A DNA stretch of 17,679 bases from Verrucomicrobiales bacterium. Its GTDB lineage: Bacteria > Verrucomicrobiota > Verrucomicrobiia > Verrucomicrobiales > Verrucomicrobiaceae. A program made the translations under genes and the position numbers. Shown here in pieces: positions 1-5,884 of the stretch (position 1 is the stretch's first letter; each line of letters begins with the position of its first letter). The stretch lies in contig DNXB01000057.1 of NCBI GenBank assembly GCA_003506995.1, positions 1-17,679 of the forward strand, written 5' to 3'. The notes below the pieces were generated by a model, which searched no databases, was not told the DNA's origin, and worked only from the letters and a program-made list of their open reading frames with translations.

Positions 1-2336
1 GCGCGCAGGCGCACATCGGCGGGCGGGTTGTCCTCGCCGCGCAGCAGGCGGGCGAAGCGTGCTTTGGAGCGCGCAATTTCCAGCTCGTCCATGAGGCCGA
101 TCTCCCAGGCTGTTTTGCCCCGCACCTCCTTTTCCCTGTAACCCATCGTGGTGAAGAAAGCGGTGTTGGCATGCACAAAGCGCCCTTCGGTGTCCATCAC
201 GACGATGAAGGCCGAGGTGTGGTCCACCAGCGCCTGGTTGTAGGCCAGCTCCCGGCGGTAGTTGAACTCCGCCTGTTTGCGCTCGGTGATGTCCTCCACC
301 ACGGCAATGTGGCGCAGCGGCGGCTCTCCGGGCCGCCACATGGGCGCGACGGTCAGATTGATCCAGGTCAGGTCGCCGTTGGGGGCCACATTGCGTTTCT
401 CCATGTTGAAACTGCTGATCCGGCCTGACTTCAAATCTTCCATCTGGTTCAGATCATCCTGGAGGTCGTCCGGGTAGGTCACGTCCATGAAGGTCAGTTG
501 CAGCATCTCCTCGCGGGTGCGGCGGTTGATCTCGCACATGCGCTGGTTCACGTTGATAAAACGGCCCGTGGGAGTCTCAATGACCGCGATCCCCACCGCC
601 GCCTGCTCAAACACGGCGCGGAAGCGTTGCTCGCTCTCCTCCAGCGCCTGCTCGGCCTTCTTGCGCTCGCTGATGTCAGAAATGGTCCCCGTCATGCGCA
701 CCGCATCGCCACGCTCATTCCAGTCCGCCTGCGCGCGGGCGACGAACCACTTGTGGTCCCCGTCCTTGGTGCGAAGACGAAATTCCACCTGGTAAGGCTC
801 GCGCCGCTCAAAATGCGCCTGTCGCACGGCTTGCACCCTCGGCACATCTTCAGGATGCAACCGGGCAAGGAAGGACTCATCGCGGTTGTTTGCCAGTTCA
901 TGCTCGGAAAAACCCAGCATCTGCTTCCAGCGTGGGGAGAGATAGACATCACCGGTCACGATGTTCCAGTCCCACAGGCCGTCCGTGGTGCCGCGCAACG
1001 CGCGCGCGTAGCGCTCCTCGCTGATGCGCAGCGCCTGCTCCTTCCACTCGCGCTCGAGAGCCAGGGCGGCGAGGCGAGCCGCGTTGGCGACGGTTTGAAT
1101 CTCCGCCTGGGCAGGCTCGTGGGGCACCGCGTGGTAGCAGGCCAGCGTGCCCAGCACCTTGCCGGAGCTGCTCACGATCGGCTCCGACCAGCAGGCGCGC
1201 AGCGCTGCCTTCGCAGCCATTTTGTGAAAGGGCTCCATGCGCGCGTCTGCCAGCACATCCGGGCAGATCACCCGCATCCCTGAGTGCGCCGCCGCGCCGC
1301 AGCAGGCCATTTGGGGGCCGATGGGCATGCCGTCGATGGCTTCCCTGGCATAATCTGGCAGGCCGGGCGCAGTCTTCATCTGCAAACGAGTACCTGAGGC
1401 ATCCACCAGCATCACGCTGCACCGCATGCCCGGATGCCCGGCCTCCACATTGCGTGTGATGGCTTCCAACACCGCGCTGGCGGGCGCGCCCTCGGCGATC
1501 AATTGCAGACTGTGCGCCTCACGCTCCTCCGCCGCCTTGCGCTTCGAAATGTCCGCCGTGGTGCCGATCATGCGCAGCGCACGGCCTGGGAGGTCGCGGT
1601 CAATCACCCGGCCGCGGCTCAGCACCCATTTCCATGAGCCGTCCTTGCAGCGCAGGCGGAATTCACCGGAGAAACTCAGGGTGCGCCCGTCGAGATTGTC
1701 CTGCACGGCAGATATCAGCCCCAGCCGGTCGCTGGGATGCAGGATGGCCTGCCAGTCTGAGAAATTGCCCGGCATCTCATCCTGTGGTTCATAGCCAAGA
1801 AGCGCCTTCCATTGGCTGGAGAAAAAGATCTGGTCATGCTCGACATCCCAGTCCCACACACCAAAGCCGGAGCTTTCCAGGGCGAAGCGCCAGCGCTGCT
1901 GGCTTTCCTTGAGTTTCTGCTCGGTCAGCACGCGCTCCGTGATGTCACGTCCCACCGCCTGCATCTCCACCAGACGACCGGAGACATCGAACAGGCCGCG
2001 GTTCACGAACTGCATCCAGCGCACCTGCCCCTGGCGGTCGTAAACGCGGTTCTCAATCACCACCACCGGGTTCTGCGGCGTGAGCGTGCGCAGCTTTTCC
2101 TCGATCATCGGCAAATCCTCGGCCACCGCCACGGGCTGCCAGCGGCTTCCGATCAGTTCTGCGCTTGTCTTGCCGAACAACCGGCAGTACACCTCGTTCA
2201 CATAAGTGAAGGTGCCGTCCGGTCGAAACCGGCAGATCGTCTCCGTCAAATCCGCCACCACCAGGCGGTGGTGATCAGCCTCCGTCAGGGTAGCGACGGC
2301 AGGCGGGGGCTGCTGACGAGTCTTGCGCGGTTTCAT
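1..2336 (-). CDS. Multi-PAS/GAF sensor protein, C-terminal part outside the window
   Basis: A signal-input protein, open from ATG 2336 to the left edge (at least 778 codons, no stop). It reads as tandem sensory domains. PAS1 spans about residues 22-135. PAS2 spans about 140-270 and ends in a PAC motif (FRLRCKDGSWKW). A GAF domain spans about 274-430 (GHPGMRCSVMLVD; CWSEPIVSSSGKVLGTLACY). PAS3 spans about 436-557, PAS4 about 567-684 and PAS5 from about 690. PAC motifs are followed by typical linkers (GTTADISKRK, GTISDISERK, AVVEDITERK). No signal peptide or membrane segment is visible, so it is probably cytoplasmic. Five PAS plus one GAF is typical of hybrid histidine kinases or GGDEF/EAL proteins, but the output domain is not visible, so kinase versus cyclase is undecided. 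Its ATG lies 4 nt after the upstream esterase stop, so it is probably co-transcribed and coupled. There is no clear Shine-Dalgarno sequence. Confidence 0.9.
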   Translation of the reverse strand, partial: MKPRKTRQQPPPAVATLTEADHHRLVVADLTETICRFRPDGTFTYVNEVYCRLFGKTSAELIGSRWQPVAVAEDLPMIEEKLRTLTPQNPVVVIENRVYDRQGQVRWMQFVNRGLFDVSGRLVEMQAVGRDITERVLTEQKLKESQQRWRFALESSGFGVWDWDVEHDQIFFSSQWKALLGYEPQDEMPGNFSDWQAILHPSDRLGLISAVQDNLDGRTLSFSGEFRLRCKDGSWKWVLSRGRVIDRDLPGRALRMIGTTADISKRKAAEEREAHSLQLIAEGAPASAVLEAITRNVEAGHPGMRCSVMLVDASGTRLQMKTAPGLPDYAREAIDGMPIGPQMACCGAAAHSGMRVICPDVLADARMEPFHKMAAKAALRACWSEPIVSSSGKVLGTLACYHAVPHEPAQAEIQTVANAARLAALALEREWKEQALRISEERYARALRGTTDGLWDWNIVTGDVYLSPRWKQMLGFSEHELANNRDESFLARLHPEDVPRVQAVRQAHFERREPYQVEFRLRTKDGDHKWFVARAQADWNERGDAVRMTGTISDISERKKAEQALEESEQRFRAVFEQAAVGIAVIETPTGRFINVNQRMCEINRRTREEMLQLTFMDVTYPDDLQDDLNQMEDLKSGRISSFNMEKRNVAPNGDLTWINLTVAPMWRPGEPPLRHIAVVEDITERKQAEFNYRRELAYNQALVDHTSAFIVVMDTEGRFVHANTAFFTTMGYREKEVRGKTAWEIGLMDELEIARSKARFARLLRGEDNPPADVRLR

Positions 2337-2340
2337 GGCG

Positions 2341-3207
2341 TCAGGGGATGTATCCCATCGACGTCATCCACTCCGCCACGCGGTTCGGCCAGTCGTTCAC
2401 CGGGCCGCCGCTCTTGCGCATGCCGAAGCCGTGGCCGCCTTTGGCATAAATATGCAGTTCGCAGGGGAGATTAAGCTTCTTGTATTCGAGATAGAGCAGG
2501 GCGCTGGCGGTGGCAGACCAACTGTCGTCATTGGCATGGACAAAGCACATTGGTGGCGACTTTTTGGTGACCTCAAAGCCGGGCAGAAGATGAAACGGGT
2601 CTTCCTTGCTGACGAGATAGGCGGGATAAACTGGAATCGCGAAGTTCGGCGTCGCATCCTCGACATCGAGCGCCGGATCGGTCGTGTAGGTACGCTCGTT
2701 GGCATGCAGCGTCGTCATCACGGTGAGATGACCACCGGCGGAAAAGCCGAGAATGCCGATGCGATCCAGCTTGAGGCCCCATTCGACGGCGTGGTGACGA
2801 ATGATGCCCATCGCGCGCTGCGCGTCTTGCAATGCCTCACGGCCCGGATCGTTCGGATCACGCTTCGGCACGCGGTATTTGAGCAGGATGCCGGTCACGC
2901 CGTGCTGATTCAGAAAGTCACACACCTGCGAGCCTTCGTGCTCATACGCCAGGATGCCATAACCGCCGCCAGGACAGACGAGCACCGCTGTGCCGTTCGG
3001 CTTCTCCGGTTTGAACACCGTGATCATCGGATCGGTGACGTTTGTGATGCGCTGCACGTCATCGGCGGATTTTTTCGGCACCTCTTTCTCCGCCTCAATC
3101 TTCACGCCGGGCTTTTCCGGTGCTCCACCGGGCCAGAGTTTCACCACGATCGGTTCAGCGGCAAAAACGGAGGTCGCGACGAGGAGAAGGGCGGTGGTGA
3201 GCTTCAT
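2341..3207 (-). CDS. Secreted alpha/beta-hydrolase esterase (paralogue 1)
   Basis: A predicted exported carboxyl/acetyl esterase of 288 aa, similar to acetylxylan-esterase-like hydrolases. I chose ATG 3207 over an upstream in-frame start at 3240 because it begins a clean signal peptide (MKLTTALLLVATSVFAAEP). The fold is marked by an oxyanion-loop motif (VCPGGGYG), the nucleophile elbow GFSAGGH with Ser156, the acid in HANDD (Asp227/228) and the catalytic histidine in GGHGFG (His259). The complete triad suggests an active enzyme. The mature N-terminus has the KLWPGGAPEKPG signature shared with two paralogues at 13877-16279, but this copy lacks their coiled-coil tail. It starts 22 nt after the ATP-grasp-like gene and ends 4 nt before the PAS sensor, so it sits inside the same leftward transcription unit. 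The substrate is unknown; acetylated polysaccharide is a family-based guess. Confidence 0.88.
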   Translation of the reverse strand: MKLTTALLLVATSVFAAEPIVVKLWPGGAPEKPGVKIEAEKEVPKKSADDVQRITNVTDPMITVFKPEKPNGTAVLVCPGGGYGILAYEHEGSQVCDFLNQHGVTGILLKYRVPKRDPNDPGREALQDAQRAMGIIRHHAVEWGLKLDRIGILGFSAGGHLTVMTTLHANERTYTTDPALDVEDATPNFAIPVYPAYLVSKEDPFHLLPGFEVTKKSPPMCFVHANDDSWSATASALLYLEYKKLNLPCELHIYAKGGHGFGMRKSGGPVNDWPNRVAEWMTSMGYIP

Positions 3208-3229
3208 GGTGCCGCCATTGGAGCGGAAA

Positions 3230-4516
3230 TCACCGCGCAACGCAAGGCAGCATCATCGCGTCCCGCATGCCGTGGAGGATTTTTTTATCCGCCGGGCACA
3301 CCGTGGCCAGCACGCCGCCGAGCGCCGGATCGTCATCCTCGTTCGACGTGGCAAAATAATACGGGCACAGCCGCACCCGGCTCTGCATCGCTCGCGTGGC
3401 CTGCTTGTCCTCATCCCAGGCCGGATGCGTGACGACCTTCGCCCGATGAAACTCCTGCAGCACGAACGGATTCATCGGGAAACTCGCCAGCGCCTCGTCA
3501 ATCGCCGAGCCCCACTGCTCCTGTGATAAATCGTGACCGATGAACACGCCTCGTGAGCCCCAGCCACGCTCCGAGAAGCCGCTGATCTTCAACACCAACT
3601 GCCGCTGCTTCCCGCCGAACGTTTTCATCTCGCGCCAGTCCTGGATGTCGAGTTTCGGCCACACCGCGAACGGCGGCAGTGGTGTTGGATCAACGACCCA
3701 GCCCATGGGAATGCATCTTTTGAGAAGTGCCAAGTGCTCAGTGCTCAATGCGGAGTTCCAAAAGCCTTCCAACGCAGGCGACCAGAACAACGCGAGCCAT
3801 AGCTTTTCTTCGAGGAAGGCTTTGATCGGCGGCGTGAAGCTCAACTCGCCACGCTCGGCCATGCGCAGCATCACGTCGGCGTTTTCGACGTTCGCGAGGT
3901 CAAACAGCTCGAAGAAGCGATAAATCGCCGCGCCATTCAGTTCAAACGGCTGCACCTCCCACGGACGCAACACACGCCGGCCCAGCCTATCCGCCAGCCA
4001 ACTCATCTCCGGCAAATAATCGCCCGATTCACGCGAGATCAGGATGTCCTCACTCGGAAACGCCGCCGTAAACGCGTCGATCATGCCCGCGGCTCCACCG
4101 ATCACATTCTGCTCAAGCGCCGCATACGTTTCATTCAACCACGCCGTCAAACCGATGCCGCCGGGCAGTGAATCGAGCTCCGAAATGCTCACACCGGTTT
4201 CCGTCAGCACCAAGTCCGGCCGTAGCACACGCGGGAGATCCTCATGCCAGCGCGGATTGCGCCCCAGCTCGATCACCCGCTGCGGCTTGCCCTGATCCAG
4301 CAGCTTCGCCACCCACGGATGCGCCTCATCAAAATACAACCGGTTGCACGCCCGCTGAAACGCCCGCAAGGCCGGCCCCAGCGATTGAATCAGCTCCACC
4401 GTCCCCGCATCCAGCGCAAACGCCTCCGGCGACAGCACCCACTCCTTGTCCTGGAAGAAACCTTGCTCAGGAAACGAGGCGCGGATGCGGGAGATGGATT
4501 CGGCAGGTGAACTCAC
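3230..4516 (-). CDS. ATP-grasp-like protein of unknown substrate
   Basis: A 428-aa protein starting at GTG 4516. This start is supported by a near-ideal Shine-Dalgarno (AGGAGG, 4 nt upstream) and by a 4-nt GTGA overlap with the stop of the 81-aa gene before it. A longer TTG-started reading overlaps that gene in another frame and is rejected. I see features reminiscent of glutathionylspermidine-synthase-type and circularly permuted ATP-grasp ligases: ELDSLPGGIGLTAWLNE (residues 113-129), a candidate ATP lysine in LVLK (Lys310), a glycine-rich loop GWGSRGVFIG (318-327), FVLQEF (351-356) and a terminal GGVLATVCPADKKILHG (400-416). There is no signal peptide, so it is probably cytoplasmic. ATP-grasp enzymes join a carboxylate to an amine or thiol; no substrate can be read here. 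The family call is from motif resemblance only and needs structural confirmation. It is coupled to B2, which suggests a shared role. Confidence 0.6.
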   Translation of the reverse strand: MSSPAESISRIRASFPEQGFFQDKEWVLSPEAFALDAGTVELIQSLGPALRAFQRACNRLYFDEAHPWVAKLLDQGKPQRVIELGRNPRWHEDLPRVLRPDLVLTETGVSISELDSLPGGIGLTAWLNETYAALEQNVIGGAAGMIDAFTAAFPSEDILISRESGDYLPEMSWLADRLGRRVLRPWEVQPFELNGAAIYRFFELFDLANVENADVMLRMAERGELSFTPPIKAFLEEKLWLALFWSPALEGFWNSALSTEHLALLKRCIPMGWVVDPTPLPPFAVWPKLDIQDWREMKTFGGKQRQLVLKISGFSERGWGSRGVFIGHDLSQEQWGSAIDEALASFPMNPFVLQEFHRAKVVTHPAWDEDKQATRAMQSRVRLCPYYFATSNEDDDPALGGVLATVCPADKKILHGMRDAMMLPCVAR

Positions 4517-4758
4517 AACACCTCCTCGCCAGTTGCCGCCTGATACGACAGCAAAAACGTCTTCACCAGCTCGCCCTCGCCGCAAACAGTCATGCCGGGG
4601 AACTTCTTGAACCAACGGCCATGCGGCACCTCCGGATTACTGGTCAGCCATTCGGAGAACTGCATGAGATCGTCATTCGTGATGCTGCGGCTCTCGATCC
4701 GGTCCAGCAGATGGTTCATCAGCCGGTGTGGCAGATTTTGGCGGAGAATTTTGGGCAT
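4513..4758 (-). CDS. Small conserved unknown protein B2 (81 aa), second copy of B
   Basis: An 81-aa protein of a family I do not recognise. It is a paralogue of B1 (5177-5422): about 61 of 81 residues are identical by hand alignment. The C-terminal half is almost invariant (NPEVPHGRWFK, FPGMTVCGEGELVKTFLLS, QAATGEEV), while the N-terminal half has diverged. No signal peptide or membrane helix is visible; one cysteine lies in VCGEGE (residue 59). It follows A2 after a 102-nt gap, longer than the 21-nt gap in the first copy, and its stop overlaps the GTG start of the ATP-grasp-like gene. The small paired genes, the basic first partner and the diverged N-terminus would fit a toxin-antitoxin or other two-component module. 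That is inference from layout only. It is real by paralogy and by translational coupling. Confidence 0.85.
   Translation of the reverse strand: MPKILRQNLPHRLMNHLLDRIESRSITNDDLMQFSEWLTSNPEVPHGRWFKKFPGMTVCGEGELVKTFLLSYQAATGEEVL
4519..4526 (-). promoter_or_regulatory. Strong Shine-Dalgarno for the GTG start at 4516
   Basis: On the minus strand the sequence reads AGGAGGTG followed by TT and the GTG start. It is complementary to the 16S rRNA 3' end and correctly spaced. It lies within the last codons of the 81-aa gene B2. It is the clearest ribosome binding site in the window and decides the start of the ATP-grasp-like gene. Confidence 0.85.
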
Positions 4759-4821
4759 GCAAACGGCTGGGAATCAAAGTTCGCAAATGCAAGATGGATT
4801 TGCCGAGTTCCCTCCAACGTC

Positions 4822-4827
4822 ATTATA
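4822..4827 (-). promoter_or_regulatory. Candidate internal -10 box upstream of B2
   Basis: A perfect TATAAT lies on the minus strand in the 102-nt gap between A2 and B2, about 63 nt before the B2 start. I see no good -35 element at the right distance. The gap is absent between A1 and B1, so this could give the second copy of B, and the ATP-grasp-like gene behind it, separate expression. Weak evidence: the motif is short. Confidence 0.3.
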
Positions 4828-4860
4828 TCGAACCCGTTTTTAGACGACGCGTTGTGGATG

Positions 4861-5076
4861 CTACGACTGGGTGCCGTAAAAACCGCGCATGATGGCATCA
4901 CGCAACCGAGCGATCTCAGACTTGCTCTTGGCCTCCACCAACTGCTGTGCCAGCTCACCTAATTCGGCTGGACTCAGTTTTTTGTTTTTCTGAAGCCTGC
5001 GGATCTCACTGGAGATGGCTGGCTTTGAGCGAGAACGGGGCGTCTTTGGTTCCGGCTTGGTTTTGGTGGCGATCAT
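4861..5076 (-). CDS. Small basic unknown protein A2 (71 aa), second copy of A
   Basis: A 71-aa protein starting MIATKTK, with a Lys/Arg/Pro-rich N-terminus (about residues 5-19), a central helical stretch with the motif LQKNKKLSPAEL (residues 28-39) and a C-terminal GFYGTQ. It is paralogous to A1 (5444-5668), which shares the start MIATKTK, the QKNKKL core and the GFYGT end. The remainder is diverged, with a one- to few-residue length change in the basic arm. Function unknown. The basic arm plus helix could bind nucleic acid or a partner protein; this is inference. It is preceded by the conserved promoter block and probably has no 5' leader. Conservation of frame and ends between the copies supports a real gene. 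Confidence 0.82.
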   Translation of the reverse strand: MIATKTKPEPKTPRSRSKPAISSEIRRLQKNKKLSPAELGELAQQLVEAKSKSEIARLRDAIMRGFYGTQS

Positions 5077-5082
5077 GGGGTG

Positions 5083-5110
5083 AATGTATTCGTTTTGCCC
5101 AGGTGGTCAA
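5083..5110 (-). promoter_or_regulatory. Promoter of the A2-B2 copy, predicted leaderless
   Basis: On the minus strand: -35 TTGACC (5110-5105), a 16-nt spacer, -10 TACATT (5088-5083), then 6 nt (CACCCC) before ATG 5076. A transcript starting about 7 nt after the -10 box would begin at or next to the A of the ATG, leaving no room for a ribosome binding site. The geometry is identical to the promoter at 5675-5702. Confidence 0.65.
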
Positions 5111-5120
5111 AGCGGGTTTT
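5093..5120 (-). repeat. 28-bp conserved promoter block, copy 2
   Basis: This 28-bp block matches 27 of 28 positions of the block at 5685-5712; the only difference is T versus C at plus-strand position 5104. It covers AAAACCCGC, the -35 TTGACC and CCTGGGCAAAA of the spacer. The identity exceeds that of the A coding sequences behind it, so it is under constraint or was recently exchanged. Confidence 0.85.
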
Positions 5121-5176
5121 GTTGTGCCGTGGACGTCAGCTCATTCGCACGCGGGCTTCGAGATGGGATCGGCAGC

Positions 5177-5422
5177 TTAGCCGACTTCTTCACCAGTCGC
5201 CGCCTGATGCGACAGCAAAAACGTCTTCACCAGCTCGCCCTCGCCGCAAACGGTCATGCCGGGGAACCTTTTGAACCAGCGCCCATGCGGCACCTCGGGG
5301 TTGGTGTTCAACCACTCAAGCAGGCTCTCCAAATCCTCCAGCCTGATGCTGCGGTCACGAATGCGCAGGTGCAGATGCGCCATCAGCGCATGAGGCAGGT
5401 TGGAGCGTAAAACCTTGGGCAT
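5177..5422 (-). CDS. Small conserved unknown protein B1 (81 aa), first copy of B
   Basis: An 81-aa protein starting MPKVLRSNLPHALM. It is the paralogue of B2, with the same length and an almost identical C-terminal half (NTNPEVPHGRWFK to QAATGEEV); only two positions differ between residues 41 and 80 before the last residue. It starts 21 nt after the stop of A1, so A1 and B1 are very likely co-transcribed. There is no signal peptide, membrane segment or catalytic motif that I recognise. The conserved core is rich in Gly, Trp, Phe and charged residues, suggesting a small compact domain. The upstream sequence has only a weak purine run (GGACGG). Function unknown. Possibilities are the toxin or antitoxin of a pair, or an accessory factor of the ATP-grasp-like enzyme downstream; neither is shown. 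Confidence 0.85.
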   Translation of the reverse strand: MPKVLRSNLPHALMAHLHLRIRDRSIRLEDLESLLEWLNTNPEVPHGRWFKRFPGMTVCGEGELVKTFLLSHQAATGEEVG

Positions 5423-5443
5423 GTCCGGTCCGTCCGGTTGCTT

Positions 5444-5668
5444 TCACTTCGTGCCGTAAAAGCCCTTCATGAACTCGTCACTGTAGTGCGAGGCCGTTTC
5501 ATCGTCCTTGGCGTCACGCATGAGAGTGGCCAGCTTCATCAACTCCTCGACCCCCAGCTTCTTGTTCTTCTGCAGCTCCTTGAGGTCGTCAGAAATGCCG
5601 GGCTTAAGACGCCGCCGGACACTCCTGGGCCTAGCCTTGGGCTTTTTCTTGGTTTTCGTCGCGATCAT
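5444..5668 (-). CDS. Small basic unknown protein A1 (74 aa), first copy of A
   Basis: A 74-aa protein starting MIATKTKKKPKARPRS, with a very basic N-terminal arm (about residues 5-22), a helix-forming centre containing LKELQKNKKLGVEEL (28-42), an acidic stretch (MRDAKDDE, 50-57) and the C-terminal MKGFYGTK. It is the first gene of the cluster behind the best promoter. Its paralogue A2 keeps the ends and the QKNKKL motif. No family is recognised. By layout (small basic first gene, 21-nt gap to B1) it could be the antitoxin-like partner or a nucleic-acid binding regulator of its own promoter; that is inference. Confidence 0.82.
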   Translation of the reverse strand: MIATKTKKKPKARPRSVRRRLKPGISDDLKELQKNKKLGVEELMKLATLMRDAKDDETASHYSDEFMKGFYGTK

Positions 5669-5674
5669 GTTCGG

Positions 5675-5702
5675 AGCATACTTATTTTGCCCAGGCGGTC
5701 AA
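5675..5702 (-). promoter_or_regulatory. Promoter of the A1-B1 copy, predicted leaderless
   Basis: On the minus strand: -35 TTGACC (5702-5697), a 16-nt spacer, -10 TATGCT (5680-5675), then 6 nt (CCGAAC) before ATG 5668. The predicted start of transcription falls at the ATG. The -35 element and most of the spacer are identical to the promoter in front of A2, while the bases around the -10 differ, so the conserved part may also be an operator. Confidence 0.7.
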
Positions 5703-5712
5703 AGCGGGTTTT
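5685..5712 (-). repeat. 28-bp conserved promoter block, copy 1
   Basis: The partner of the block at 5093-5120, upstream of A1. It lies at the same distance from the ATG (17 nt from the block edge to the start codon), which shows that the duplication unit included the promoter. Confidence 0.85.
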
Positions 5713-5729
5713 TCCGCATCATGCCGTGT

Positions 5730-5879
5730 TCAGCCCTCCGGTGATTGCAAGACCAGCTCCAGCCGACTTTGCAATTCACCATCGAATCGGTTCAGCCATG
5801 TTTCATCGATCAAACCCACATCGGTCAGATCGCGCAGATGCATGCGATCCCAACGCCTGACTCCATCACTCCAAGTCTC
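5730..5879 (-). pseudogene. Possible C-terminal remnant of an unknown gene
   Basis: In the gap between the sialidase-like gene and the A1 promoter, one minus-strand frame reads as protein-like: ETWSDGVRRWDRMHLRDL, then TDVGLIDETWLNRFDGELQS, then RLELVLQSPEG and a TGA stop at 5732-5730. Codon choice looks coding-like and the end resembles a natural protein terminus. The frame stays open upstream into the sialidase coding region, with no good start codon, so it looks like the 3' end of a gene whose 5' part was lost when the sialidase gene was joined. It is too short to name a family. It could also be chance. Confidence 0.35.
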
Positions 5880-5884
5880 CTCTT

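Larger units (their letters stand above)
4513..5712 (-). other. Tandem duplication of a promoter-A-B cassette
   Basis: Two consecutive units, each made of a 28-bp promoter block, a small basic gene A and an 81-aa gene B in the same order and strand: unit 1 is 5177-5712 and unit 2 is 4513-5120. The ATGs of A are 592 nt apart and those of B 664 nt apart, because unit 2 carries a longer A-B gap. A 104-nt stretch at the 3' end of B (4535-4638 and 5198-5301) differs at only 8 positions, while the 5' halves of B and most of A have diverged. Confidence 0.85.

Noticed and set aside
498..1283. Plus-strand open frame of 261 codons, and others in 171-2474
   Set aside because: They are shadows of the PAS/GAF sensor, whose domains read clearly on the minus strand.
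2323..3432. 369-codon plus-strand open frame
   Set aside because: It is antisense to the esterase paralogue 1, which has a signal peptide and a complete catalytic triad.
4517..4615. Longer N-terminus for the ATP-grasp-like protein
   Set aside because: It would overlap B2 almost fully in another frame; the GTG at 4516 has a perfect ribosome binding site.
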